The position numbers and the translations under genes are program-made. Below the pieces are notes generated by a model. The model was not told where the DNA came from, searched no databases, and saw only the letters and a list, made by a program, of their open reading frames with translations. From Heliocidaris erythrogramma (lineage: Eukaryota; Echinodermata; Echinoidea; Camarodonta; Echinometridae), in NCBI GenBank assembly GCA_025617745.1, contig CM046870.1, positions 10,220,410 through 10,284,409 on the forward strand: a stretch of 64,000 nt of DNA, in the 5' to 3' direction. Position 1 is the stretch's first letter; each line of letters begins with the position of its first letter. This document shows, one piece after another, positions 27,101-42,100 of this stretch.

Positions 27101-30100
27101 TGCGATTTCAGTTGGTTTTGTGGTTCATGGACTGAAATGTAATATACAGCCCTGGAAAAAAGTATTAGACCAAGCTTCTGTAATAAGGGTATTATAATAT
27201 GCAAAAAAGAAAATTATAAAAATGATTTGTTTTTGTATATCATTGAATGAATACCAAATTCCAGCAATTATACCTTGCTTTTATGATATTTTATTTCCTT
27301 CTTACCACAAAAATCAGTAACCATTCTTGGTCTAATAATTTTTTTCCATGGCTGTATTATATAAGTGTGACAGTAAATCTAGCTGTTGTTCATCGGTTCT
27401 AAAGCTGTATTAGACAAGGTCAGCCTTCCCTCTATTAAGGTTGACGATGTTGTTATTACTCCGTCTAAATCATGTAGAAATCTTGGAGTTTTATTTGATT
27501 CTACAATGTCCATGTCCGCTCAGATCCCAGCTGTTTGTAAATATCAAGGAATGGATGAGCTCTAATTCCTTGAAATTAAATCAAGAGAAATTGGAGCTGT
27601 TGTTTATCGGTTCTAAAGCTGTATTAGACAAGGTCAGCTTTCCCTCTATTAAAGGACAAGTAACCCCACGTGATATTCTAGATGCACCTATTGTCTGCTA
27701 CGTCTTTCCATGGAGGCTGCCATTTTGTGCATGACACGGATCATTAGGTACCATATGCATTGATAATAGCCTACCTTTACAACAGATACGTCGCTTTGTT
27801 CTGATTGTATTACGATTGTTATTGGCCATGGGCCTAGATAATTGACGACCCATGAGTTCTAATAGCCATCCTGTAAAGCAGATTCCTCGCTTTGTTTTGG
27901 TATTGTTACGATTGTCTCCGTCCTTGACGTCAATTCTCCGTCCTTGACGTATATTTTTTATGAAGTATATTTTTTATGAACAAATTAAGACCTTTTAAAA
28001 AATATATAAAACTAAACTTACATTTCAGAATATGTGACTTTATCTAATATATATTTGTCCTCTAAAAATCAATTACAAGTTAACGATGAAGGAAATTTTA
28101 CTTGGGATGAAAAATATGTTCGTGTACACATAAAGTAATGGCAGCCCCCTTATTATTGCTAGCAGACGATAACTTGGCTGGAAAATAGTGATTTATATCT
28201 ATATCCTGTGTTTTTACATGAAATTGCATGTATCAAATAAGAGGCATATACTACACCATTCAAAATAAGCTAATTCATACGCTGAGGTTAATTTCCCTCT
28301 ATTAAGGTTGACGATGTTGTTATTACTCCGTCTAAATCATGTAGAAATCTACATGGGCAAATCCATGCCAACGAATTTCTATAGAGGACAATTTGAATTT
28401 GTAATTAAATATCATAATTGAAGTAATGCCCCGGTCGGGGCATTGTAATTTTCTCACATTTCTTTATGATATATTCAATTTACTTCAATCCTATCAATTA
28501 TGATATTTAATTACAAATTCAAATAGTCCTCTATAGAAATTAGTTGGCATGGATTTGCCCGACTTTAGAGGGAAGACCTGTCTCATTATATAGCGTACGC
28601 ATGGAATTGGTATGGATGTACCCCCTACGCTCGATGGAAAGAGAGGGGCTATATGTGAGATTGTTACTTTGCTTCGGCGGGAGCCCGGACAGCTCAGTTG
28701 GTAGAGCACTGGTCATTTAATCCAGGGTCCCGGGTTGGAATCCCGGTCGGGGCATTGTAATTTTCTCACATTTCTTTATGATATATTCGATTTACTTCAA
28801 TCCTATCAATTATGATATTTATTTATTATTATTTTCTATTTATTTATTTATCTATTATTTTTTTGGAATACCTGGAATACCTAATTCGTTGGTTCATAAT
28901 GTCTCATACACTCTGCACTCGTGAAAATGACGACTAAAGCGGTTCGTTGAGAAGTCGACTACGACTATACTTGGAAATGAGTTAATAATAAGATCTAATT
29001 GGTACTATTAGGAATGAATTAAAAAGCCATTAAATCTTGAGATCTTCCATATCATGCTTATTGTGCGCGCCTGTACAGTGGCGCCTGGCTGGATGCTCCA
29101 AATGGTCCCGAGGGAGGGCAGAATGTGTACTTGAATGTGTAATAGAGAAACGGAAGGGGGGCAAGATAATAAAAACCTCCGGTTGCTGACTGCAATGATA
29201 CTTTTCTTCCAAAACAGAGGAATATGATCAAATTGTATTTTTGATTTGAGTGATTCTTGCCAATACTATGCATGTTTGGTGACGTATGGTTACAGAGCTG
29301 TGAGCACATGCTGGTGGAAGCACTGATTCAAAATAGCACGGGCGAATCCCCTTTCCATCTCAGTCTTGGTCATGACTGCTCCATCGGATGTCCGCCGTTT
29401 CTCAGACTGACGGTAATGACACCAGAAAACGTCAAAGAAACACTCAAGTAAGACTACGCCCTCTATATATGATCTATGTAACATAATGATGCAATGTCAT
29501 AACGCTGGTCCCGACATTGAGGGGGAATAGGATAGCTTAGCGAAACGTCGTGGCGCGTAAAAAGGCGGGAAAGACGCATATGACAAAATCAGTCCAAATC
29601 ACATTTATATTTAATCATATTTATAGAGTATATTATTTATAGAGTTAGTATTAACCTCTTTGAACACTATTAAGCGAAAAAATATTTAGATATGTCTGAT
29701 TATTTCAGAAGCACAGACAAAACTAACATTTTCCATCTTTATCATGTTTGCGTCTGTCCCGCGTCTTTGCGTTTCGCTAAGCGACTAAGCTAAGCGACTA
29801 AGCATGTTGTGTGTATGTGGATGAAATTTTATACAAGGCGACCTGATAGCCTCCTTTCTTTTATCTCTTTCTTTTCTTTTTATCGCTTTGCTGGGGGGGG
29901 GGGGGGGGGGGGTCATGGCCAATGTGCCACTCCCCCATAAGTACACAATCAATTTCATCCGACTACGACCACAGTTTTTAACGAATTGCGGAGCGCTTAC
30001 ACCTGAAAGCTATTATAATAAGAGATCTTCAAGATTTAAGTTTCAGATATAATACAATATATAAAACGATATCATAAATATATATTTAGGCAAAAGACGT

Positions 30101-33100
30101 CATCCCTTGACTAAATTATTCTCATACGCCTATGACTAGGATGAAAAATTCAACTATCATAATATTCCCTTCATATCCACCCCTTTCCTATTATCAAACC
30201 AATACAGATTCTCACAAGATCGCACGATATATTATAACAACATGCACATGCAATTTCCACTGTTTCCTCCATCCGGGGTCATGGTGAGAAACATCATGGA
30301 CAACTACCTGCTCATCAACACTAACTTTGGCCTGACTGTCATGTGGAATTGGGAGTCTGATCTGGAGATTAAGGCCTCAGGATCCCTCAACAGTAAGGTA
30401 TGCATTCAGGTTAATCACTTATATCAACAACAACATTAAAAGATGCCTATGACGCCGACTACATGAATTCATGCAATAATCAGTGAACAAAAGACCCTTA
30501 TACAGATAGAGACGGAAGCGATTAGCCGCGCAAGCATACAGAAGACAATTTTCCCGCCCGATTCATTTATTTCTTTAGACTGCTACGCTAGTAATGGGCT
30601 GAGAGAGGCGTCATTTCGAGTACGTTATGTTAGTACACTATGCTATTAAAGGGGCTTTCACATATCCACTCCGGGGCCCGTACGCCGAGTAAAGACAGAC
30701 ATTTTGGCCAATTTCGTACGGTACCGGCCGGCTCCCCTACGGTTCCCAAGGGCACCTGGACGTTTTTCACCAGCCGTACGGGCGCCGCGGCGCGGAGCTG
30801 GCTGCTCCCAATTCTCCTGGCGTTTTCATCTGACCGTTAGGCCGTAGAAAGCCCGTAAAAGAACGTGGTGGCACCTTGCTTTCACTTTCTGTACCTTATC
30901 ACTCTCACAGGGCATGTAATTGACTGCGCCCCTAGTGTGCACTTTTAAGGTTTTTAAAGTTTTATGTTCATATCTGAAAACCTGTCAAAAAAGTAAAGCA
31001 AAAAAAAAGTATACGAGATACATGTTTTGGGGCAAATCAAAAAAAAATAGTTCAGCTACATTGTAAATTCAATTTACATGGATGAAATTTTTACACAAAT
31101 TATAACTGGTTTGTTTTATTTCATAATGTATTCATGAAGGAAAGAAAATGTCATTTTACGAAGCACATGAGGAAACTGTTATGTTTGTTATACTACTAAA
31201 TGTATTTGGTAATCTCTTGACAGATTTGGGGCATGTGCGGCTTATTCAACGGAGCGATTGGTGATGATTTGACTCTCCCAACCAGTGAATTAACTACGAA
31301 TACGGACGCATTTGCGGGTAAATGGGAGTCGCGTATCTGTTTGAGTCGACAAATACTTCCAACCTATCCTTCCTCCGATAGCATATGCGGGAATGACGCC
31401 CTCTACCATGTAAAAGCAACAGCGCGTTGTAATCAGCTTAGTGGCCAGGCATTCCATGCGTGCCATGGTGTCTTGGATGAAGAGCTTTATAAGAAAGACT
31501 GCATGACCCTTGCATGCACATCCGTGGACCAGGTGATGTCTTTGGAGCGGATGACATGCCCAGCTTTCCTGGCTTACATCTCCGAGTGTGCCCGCGCAGG
31601 GCAAGTTATCGCTTGGTCCGGATACAGTTCATGCGGTATGTGGTACCACAAGAAACCTGACCAATACATTGATGCCTGTTTTGCATCATAAGGATCAAGG
31701 GATATTTTCAAAAAGATTGTCGCTTAGTGTAACTGAAAAGAAAATTGACAATTTCTGTCTTCTATTTTAGTTAATGAAACCTAATTAGAAAAATACCAGA
31801 TATATTTATTTTGAATAAAGTATTTATTTCAGTTTCTGTTTTGTTTAATAATTTTTGTGTAAAAAAAAAAAAGAGTAAAAGTTGTCACATGAAGGAGCAA
31901 ACGAGGGTTGCGACGTTTCGACCGCTAACTGCTAGTCTTCGTCAGGCAATGTGGACAATCGCCGCTGCAAGCGCCTTTTATAGCGTAAGCTGCGTTCCGA
32001 GGGTGCCGGAACTGGAGCGCTGCTATTGGTCCGTGAAACCGACCAATCAGAAACCGCGGACTGTGCGATCGATGAGCGAGATGCGGACGTCGGGGAAAAT
32101 CCCGTCGGTGCTGCGGGCGCTGCTGGCGGGCTACTGGCTACTGGCGGGCGAAATGCGGACGTAGGACGGAGGGCAACGGTAGGGGGCGCATGTCGGCGGA
32201 TGGTGGGGAGCCATTCCTCCGGGATGTCAATGCTGTTATCTCTATTGATATTATTGGGGTGTAAACGGATTTGGATAGCTTCTTTAACACGCCGTGTGTA
32301 CCAGTGCTTATCCCGCGCTACGCAACTTACCTCATCCCAATTGGGAGGGTTCTGCGCGCTCCAAGCATGCTCAGCGACTGCCGAACTATCTATGCGACGG
32401 TGCTTGACATCTCTGCGGTGTTCTAGCATTCTTTCGTTTACGGGTCTACCTGTTTCGCCGATGAAGACCTTGTCGCAAGTCCCGCATGGGATCTTGTAGA
32501 CAACGCCGTCGAGTCTGCCGGGTAGCTCACCGATCGCACAGTCCGCGGTTTCTGATTGGTCGGTTTCACGCACCAATAGCAGCGCGGCAGTTCCGGCACC
32601 CTCGGAACGCAGCTTACGCTATAAAAGGCGCTTGCAGCCTTCCTATGAGGAATCAGAAAGAGCGCCCAATGCTCACGTTTGAGAGACATAGGGAATACTT
32701 GTATTCCTAAGACGCCCTCGAAATGTACCTCGAGCGGGCTTGTCAGGATAACGTTGTAAAATCAGGGCAGGAGTGGCGGTCCTGCATGGTATCCTGGAAT
32801 CTGTACCTTTCTAACAAAAACTAAAGTCAGACCCACGGATCAACAAACAAAGTATAAGTGAAAAGAGCAATTTAGTAAGGCAACAATAGTCAAAATTGAC
32901 TAGTTTGCCTATTTTAAAACAACAACAACAACAGATTGTCCACATTGCCTGACGAAGACTAGCAGTTAGCGGTTGAAACGTCGCAACCCTCGTCTGCTCC
33001 TTCGTGTGACTACAGATGAACTTTTACTCTTTTTGTACTACCACGATGATCAACATCTTCCGCACAATTTTTGTGTATTCATAGATAACTGATATCTGCT

Positions 33101-36100
33101 GGGACGTAGCCAATATGAGTTTTAACTGTACATGTAATTAGGGGCAGATGCATGATTTTCTAAAGGGGGATAAACCCGAAAAATAAAAAAGGAAGCAAAA
33201 AAAAAAAGTGAAATAAAAGGAATGATAATTTTTTTTTGGTAACGATTATCTTGTTTTGTTTTCTGTGTGTTTTTTATTTTAAAGAACGTGATATATGCAG
33301 TGATGATAGAGTTCACCTTCACTGTCCCCACCAGGCTCAGCTTCTCTGTAGTGAACTACATGTCAGTCAGGCTGGGGTAGAAGATAAAAGTTGCTACGAA
33401 GGATGCTATTGCCCTAGTGGCAAGGTAAGGATATGAAATTGGAAGCCGGGAAGTGCTTTCTTTTTTAGAATGACACAATTTCGGTATTTTATCGACCGGC
33501 TCAATTGTTAAAAAGTGAATTATCGTTATCGTTTATTTGTTTCGTTTTGTTTTTGTTTTAAATTTTCCGAATGGTGTTTTATGTAGGAGTAAGATCGGCA
33601 AGGGAAAAGGGTAAGCGTGGATTCAGGTACTGAACATAAAGACATGTGTGTATTTAAAATGTTTACGTCATCAAGCATCAGTACACCCCTCACCTTCCCG
33701 TTATAAAATGCTTCCTGCAACTTCATCTCGATGTTCTCGATATCTCTCATTATCTGGTGATTAAAGGAGCGACGAAAAGTAAATTAACCGACTTCAACCG
33801 GCAATGATCTTACCGAGCATGATTCCTTGTTTAAGGATAAAGTTGAGTACTCGTCGTGTGATTGCATTTTGAAAGAAACCTTCTAGAAGTTATTCGGAAA
33901 GGTTGATTTAAATGTACCACATACGAATAATTGTATTTTGTGAGTTTTCTGAATCATCAAAAATGATAACACTTTCGACCCAATCTTTCTGAAAACCACG
34001 TACCGTGAAAAACTCTGCACACAGATTTGGGTACATAGGAATATTCGGACATGTGCTTTTTAAAAATCTGCTTCCGAGTTGTGAACCATTTCTAGTTATA
34101 TTTGGAATATAATGGCATTTCAAGAGCAATCCCGTACATGTTACCTTGGTTCTATGAAATAATTGAATTGGGAATTGAAAGAATGAGGAAGCTCACAAAT
34201 TATTATTCACCATAACCAGAAACTTACCTTCTCTTTAATACAAACGGATTCACATGGTTTATGTTTTACAGGTATATGATGACTACTCCGGAGAATGTGT
34301 GGATGTTGACATGTGCCCGTGTATCAATGCACAAGGGGCGCTACAACCACCAGGTGCAACATATAATTTTGCTTGTGAATCTTGGTAAATACAATTTTAA
34401 GTTTTTTTTAAATCCTATTCCAATGTGCGGATACTGATCATGCTACAATGGTACCTCAAGTTGACATAAACTTTTAATCGGAATTGGAAAATACATTTTC
34501 AACAATGGAAAAGAAAATGAAGATATCTGACTTCAAGGCCAATTGTAATCGAACTGCTCTTAAAACCATATAAATTATGGATAATTTCTCTGCAATTCAC
34601 TTGCTCGGTCGCAATGCTACACCCCGCAAAACAATACTGTTAAGTGTAAAAAAACGTTTTGAAGGCAATCTTTGAAAAATGTAAGGAAAGGGAATTAGCA
34701 AAGGGAATATTGGGCCACGTAATCTTGTATTATGAATCGAAATGAAATTTGAAATATCTGCAAACAGCAAACCGATTTATGAATGAATTATAAAGAATTA
34801 AATCTGTCCAGACACTTTCAGTCAAAATGGAATAAGACCAAAATCCTTGCTCACCCGCTTCGCTCACTCGCAAATGGCTATGCTTTCATTGAGCTGTTTC
34901 AAATGACACTTTTAATGAATGTAAAAAGCAACAACATGATTTCAGAATTATAAAGAGATGGAGTAAAAGAAAATCCAACGACTCGCTCTCGCATTATGAG
35001 GCAAATTAGAGCCTGGAAAATATTTTTTTGGGTTTGGTCACCATTGGCTCAGATATTTTCTGGCCCACCCCCTGAAGCCAAGGTCACGATACGCCACTTT
35101 GGGTAACTGGCTAGAAGAAGCTGTTCTAGGTGTTTGATTATCTAGTATCCCGAAATAAAGGTTCATCTGATTGAGGTCAAGGGTCAATGACCTTTTTCAA
35201 AATCACTAAAAATGGTATTTCGGGAAAGGAAAGTGGTATATGCATGACTCTGGTGTCAAAATGGTTAGAACTAGGAGAGAAAATATTGTAGAGCAATTAC
35301 TGACTATACAAATCAAATCTTGACCTCCAAAATTGAGGTCAAAGGTTAATGACCTTTTTCACAAAATCACTAAAAGTGGTATTTCAGGAAAAAAATTGAT
35401 TTCGGTATCGAAATGCTCAGGAATACGAAAGAAAATAATTAATTAGTAATAACTATTAGATTAAAGCTTTGACCTCTAAAGCTAAGGTCAAAGAGGGTCA
35501 AAGGTCAAAATTGATGTTTTATCATATATCAACCTGGTATTAAGAAATTTATGCTACTGTTTCAAGTGTGAGCAGAGAAATTAAAGTGGCTAATTCATAC
35601 TCGTTCCTAATTGTTCTGGCAACAACGGGAAACATTGGTTATTCCAAAAGCAGATGATGAGGTGAAATTCCTTGTCTTTGGGTCAAAGGTCATTGACCCG
35701 TGTTAATCACGAAACTTAAATTGAGCAAGCATTTGGTACAGCTTATTAGTATAAAATATATTGTGTCCATAATCGTAGGTATTCATAATCCTAGAATAAT
35801 TCTTTGCCAATCTTTTAACTCATTCAATCCTGATCAAGATAACATTGGCCACGTCAGTCTAGCTCGGCATGGGTAAACAGGGACAACCTCCCTATAGTCT
35901 ACCTTGATCGACATTGCTCTGAGTTCTTGCACAAGTAATATTAGAATGTAAAAAATATCCTTTGCCGATCCAGCCTGAGCAGGTCTATTTAACAGAGTTT
36001 ACCGATTGGCAGTAGAACCTTGCATAATTATCAGCAATTTGAGGAGTACCTCAATTATACTACCATACTATAATTGACCTTTGACCTCAATTTTTGGAGG

Positions 36101-39100
36101 TCAAGATTTGATTTGTATATTCAGTAATTACTCTACATCATTTTCTTTCCTAGTTCTAAGCATTTTGACACCAGAATAATGCAGATACCATGTTCCTTTC
36201 TTGAAATACCAATTTTAGTGATTTTGAAAAGGTCATTGAACTTTGACCTTGAATAAAAAAAGTTCCCCAACCTCTATCACTCCTTCCTTTTTTTTGGTAG
36301 TTGTCCAAACCCATACCTACCCAAATCAGTTGAAATTAGCTTCTTTTAATTTTTTTTTACAGATTGGTTCAATATAGGGCTAATTTAGGGTTACTAATCT
36401 GGGGTTAGTTGCCCTATGTGTGTGGGTGTCTGGGTTAGTTAGGCCAGGTTGGTAGCGTAGGATATGGTCTGAGCATTGCCTGTGTGTAGTTATCATGGGT
36501 GGGCATGGTGGGTGAATGTCTGCAGTAAGTTGTTGTTAATTGCCGAGTTGTTAGTTGTATAGGTGGATTGGTGTTCATGGTAGCTTTATTAGGTGGTTAT
36601 CTAGGTGGTCGGTTTGGTGGTTCATTACCAGGGTAGTTTTCTTCACGTAGGGGTTTCCTTAAATGTAAAGGGGCAGTTAACCTTAGTGGTGAATGTCTAG
36701 GGAAGTTGTCCAGATATTGTTTCGTCATTGGTATCATAACCCTAAAATAATCAGTATACATCACCGGCAGAAACACGTATATAATTAAAGAAAAGATCAT
36801 TGAAGTTAAATGCACCAATTTTGTGCAATAATTATGCAAACCTATTCTTGGGATTCTGTCAGAAAGACTACCTTATTAACGTACTGCATAACAAAAACAA
36901 ATTTTCGCGTGCATGATACTTTCGCGAATTTTGCGAGTGGTCGAGATTCACGAAAGTTTCATGCCGCGAAATAATCAAATCACAATTGAAACAACATAAA
37001 ATTATTGCACTTCGCGAAAGTTTCTTGCTCGGCTGCAAAATTGGCTGACATTAGCAATTATCGAAAGTTTTATGTCGCGAAAGTTTCTCGTTTTACAGTA
37101 TATATTTGTAATTGTAAACATTGATATTCATGTGAGAAACTTCATGTGTTTAATTCATTTAGGTATCATAACGTCCACCACTTTCGTGATTAATGCTCAT
37201 CTCTTATGACTTCGAGGGTATCCGCACTAGACAATAATGTTTCAAGTTTTAACCTAAAAGGGCCGGGGGGGGGGGTGGAATCCAACCCCTAGACATTTCT
37301 TTCGATAAGTCCGCAACGCGCAAAGCAATCGCCGTGGCGTTTCAGCCCTTTTTTCTTTCGAGTCTCATGCATCTTTTGAGACCAAATTCGCGATGTCCGG
37401 GCATGCGGTTCCGAAGTTACTCAACATTTCGTACTTGCACGTTAGACCAAAAATTGCTCAAAAAGGTGATATTCAGCCAAAATTTAGAAATCTATGACTA
37501 TTTTTACATTTGCTGATTAAAATTAATTTATTTTATACTGTTTATGTTTGCGAAAGTGTCCCTGACGAATTTCATCCCCCAAAACAATAAAAATCAAAAG
37601 GTAAACAAAACAAAGAAATACATAAGAAATTTAAAATACAATAAAATACATAACAAATCAATTTTGATACCGAATTTTATAACAAAATTTTACCGAAGTA
37701 TATTTGCTAAGAATGCTGAAAAGAGTGTCTAGACCAAAACTTAGCAGTTTTTGAGCTTTATTTAATGATTTAGAGCAAAATTTTGATTTCATGCATAAAT
37801 TTGCATAATTAATTCATGTGAATTTTTTTCGGAGCATTTAACTATACAGTTTTGTAGATTACGTTCTGGACGACATTAGTGTCGATTTTCGGCGCAATCC
37901 CGCGGTTGACGGTCAATATTGTGGTGGGGGGGGGGGGGGGGGGGAGGGTGGATTCCACCCCCGGCTGTGGCATAGTCAAAATATCCAGCCTTTTTAGGGT
38001 TTTTTTTTTAATTTGTAAACAAATCTTTCGGCATATTTTTAGGGTTAAATGATGATATTGTGTGTTATCATGTAATGTATTATCTCTGTTTGACTTTTTC
38101 CCATTTCAGTATTTGCCAGGGTGGTAACTTCACTTGCGCAGCCGTGGAGTGCATAGGTTGGTAACAACTAAATACTGTCTTGAAAATTAATCGTATATCG
38201 GCGAGTAATTGATCCCCGAATGGGGAAAATAGACCTCATACCGTTGGAAAAATGTTATTCTATATTGCCTCAAAGATATTATTGAAACCGATCTGTAGAC
38301 ATCATTCGGGGGAGGGGGGTTGTAGGATATCACGTCACTTAGGAATATCAGGAATCACGCCGGTCCTGGGGGGGGGGGGGGGGGGGGTAGGGTACAGCAG
38401 GAGCTCCCTCTCCAAGCAAAATTTCCTTCGAAAACATTCCATTATGATAAGAATACGACTATGACTACTTATAGGATATATAAATCCCGTCTCCCCTCGC
38501 GCTGGGGGTGAGGGGGGGGGGGGGGGTTGGGGTGCAGCGGGTGAAAACAGGCAATCCGACGAACCTTAAGGGAGCTGTAATCCCCCCGAAAAGAAAATGG
38601 CAGTACATTTATTTTTCTCATTTTGTCATGCTTTATATAAGGGATCGCTAATTATGCATGTTACGTTTTTATATCCTTAATTTCTCTGAGTACCACAGAA
38701 ACAAGACGAGATCAAATCGCTCCCTCTATGCATATGGATATACTACTCGAACATAAGTATATCCATGCTCTATATGTGCGAGAAACCCACCTGCGTGTAA
38801 AGGATATCGTGTGTAATCCACAGGCCTCGGGCCGACGCAACATAAATAAATTATCATTATGTTATTATTTCATTTGTAATTCAGTGCTAAAACAATGGTC
38901 ATTATAGGCTTTATGAAGATGAAAATGCATTTTCTTCAAAATTCATTCAAGATTGGGTGAATAACACATACTCACATGTCGTAAATAATTCTTGGTAAAA
39001 AAAAATACAAACACTTTATGATTAATAATAAACACAGCTAGCACCCGTGGATGTCCACGGCTGCTTCTGCTAGTTATTATAATAATTACGTTAGTCTACA

Positions 39101-42100
39101 GAACACGAGGCTGCCACGGTTAAATCCATCACTCCCTCTTTGTAGTATTCTGCCTCCCTGCTTATCAATTTGATACACCACTGGAATAAAACAAATGCAT
39201 CAAAATGTCAATGTATGTGATAATGTAGTTAGGGGCATGGGACTCAAAATCGGTCTGGGAACTTCAAATCAACCGGCTCAATAGGCCATCAATAGGCCAT
39301 TCTATCTTGGATCGACCGATTCTGAAACGGGAAAAAGAACATCTGTGTGATTTAAAAAAAATATATAAGAAACCTTTTCCCCTTTAATTATTATATTACT
39401 AGTCCACTCCTGACTGTGGTTGCGTAGCTGCCAATTATCTGAGATTCAGTAATTAATCGCACACAGAACAATTTTGCCAATTTCCACTTTGTCATTTGAA
39501 TTTTCAGTTTGCGACTACGGGCAAGAATACCAATCATGTGCCTGTGACAAGACTTGTGCCAATTTGTACTCGCTGGTGTGTTTGGAACAGGAATGTCAGG
39601 GTGGGTGTGCCTGTCCAGAGGGTACGGTACTTGACCCCTGGAATGAACGGTGTGTACCACAAACCGAATGTCCGTGCATACACGGCAACGACACTTACGC
39701 TGTCAACAGCATCAGGACGACAGGGAATCGCATCTGGTAGGTTTTTAATTATACTCATCAACGATGTAGTACATATACTAACCCTTAATAAGGAAATAGT
39801 TGTCTTAAATGCCCATTCCATACGCGGCGTTATCTGATTTCACTATTCTTTATGCCAAATAAGCATAAGGAGGGACTGAGTGAATGCGCCAGTATTGTGT
39901 ACCAAATTTCATGAGCTTTGCCTTCACCGTTTCGCATTTACTTTTTGTACGAGATCACGCTGACAAGGCTTGTCAAATGCCACGCCAGCTGCGACTCAGC
40001 ACAGAAGGCCTCATGTGCAAGGGGCGTTTGACCAATGGGACGCTTTCTACAGATCATAAATTTATGAGGCTGGTTGGGTTTAGTTTTTAAGTGTTTAGTG
40101 TTTTAGTGATGGGTGTTGAAGGATGAGCATAATACATCAAGGGTCAGCTTTTATTGGGCCGATGTCGCAGGACCAAGAGGACTTAGACCCAACGGGCCTT
40201 TTGCAACAAATGAGGCTTATTTAATAATATAGAGCGTAAACTATTATGTTTGCGTAATGATAGTGGTACCGAAACCAAATAATAGTGATATTCTGTTTTT
40301 GTATAACGAATATCACAAAAATAATAATAACGTCCCTACTGCGCCTTCCGAGAACTTTGGACAGGTTGGACATTAGAATGACGTGATGACAGAAAACCGT
40401 CACCACTAGCCTGATCGGAATTTTATTGTCCGTTTGTGGCACTTATACAATTAAGCCGTCCTTTATAAAGTTTTGTAAACGAAAATAATCCATCTTGGTT
40501 ATAATATAGTGCATCTTTTTCGTTGTTGCTTTGTTGTAATTCTCAGTCAGTTTCTTTCATTTTTATTCAGTCTTTGTAAAGAGGGAGCATTTTGGCAGTG
40601 TTTGGCAATGGCGCCTGAAGGTAAAAACTCCTTTTGTTCACAAGCATTATATATATTTAAAAAAAATAGCATTGAAACCCGCTTGTATGGTATTATTTAG
40701 CCCCACGAAGCTATTTCCCTGATTTTGATATAAAATACTTTCTTCGGTGAAAAGCCAAATATTCGTAGCTATATTTTACCTCTTGAATGAATGAATGGAA
40801 TCATTTTGAATATTAATAGGTCTCTATGTTTCCGTATTTCAGTAAAACAACTTCAATTCTCGCTACCTCAAATATGCAATTTTCGACGTAGAGGGCAATA
40901 TTATGCAAAATGTTCCGCATCTTCGCAACTTCACTTCCGGTCCGTGTTGAAATACTACGGCTAATGAATGAGTGCTAAAATGCTTAATTTTTGGATCGCA
41001 CGACATAAACCACTCAAATTTTGAAAATGCAACCAATTGTCTCAATAAACGATGGTATCTTTTCAAACATGTCTGTTAATTTATACTCAAACTGGAGGAT
41101 TTTTGTAATACCTGTGTACATTTTCAATGCAAAAAGACAAACACTTGTCGACCCAATCAGGATATTGTCAGCACTGCGCATGCATGGTTTACATGACAAA
41201 CGCCATCTGTTGGCGAAATTGCGTATTTGGGGTAGCGAGAATTCCCTACTTCTAGGATTCCAGGAAGATGGGTTTTGGAAGTACGCTTATTGCAACAGAT
41301 ATAAACGATATATCAAATGTCAATGAATAATGTTAAAAATCGACCACATTAAATCAGCGTAGACATGGTACAGATCAAAGGGTATCACAAATGTGAAAAT
41401 GGATATTAAAATCAGTAATTCCAGTAAAAGATATTTCAACACATGGTTTGATTATTTCAAATGGTGGATGAATATGAAATAACCAGACGTATATCAATAT
41501 CAATAAAATCTCATTATTTACGTCTGCTAACCAATTTTCTCGGCAAAGACTCGACTCAGTTTTGAACCGGGGTCCGTCAGAGCCGTTTGTTTGTTTGTTT
41601 GTTTGTTTTTGTTTTGTTTTGTTTGTTTTTGTTGTTGTTGTTGTTGTTGTTTTTTTTTGGGGGGGGGGGGGGACAGATAGCTGGCCGTACCGCTGTACCA
41701 ACTCACATCTCAACTTTCTCTCCCTTTTACTAGGTTCATGCTGGGCTTATGGTCTTTCTTCCTTCAATACATTCGACGACAAGAGGTACAGCCACAACGG
41801 TACGATGCCCTCACTTGATCTATTGCGATATTCTTTTAGCCCACCGCACACTATACGACCGACTGCGATTCAATTTTGGACCCCACCCCAGCAATAGCAT
41901 TTGATATGGTTATTCTAACAAATAAAATCTACCTGATTCATGTTCAGAACAATAATATGAATGCTAAACATTGAGTTTTGGTGCTCTGTCAGCCCTATAC
42001 CCAGAAAAGAGGCCAAATCAGTTTTAAATCGTAGACAATCGTAGGACCACTCTGACCTTTCCTCCGACCAGAAAGCTAGCAAAAAAATTTTAATAAAAAT

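Noticed and set aside
28683-28754. Functional tRNA-Lys gene
   Set aside because: Mismatches in the acceptor and anticodon stems, an off-consensus T loop and a SINE body instead of a T-run terminator point to a SINE head.
32026-32499. 157-codon plus-strand frame
   Set aside because: Antisense shadow of the Penelope-like GIY-YIG coding region.
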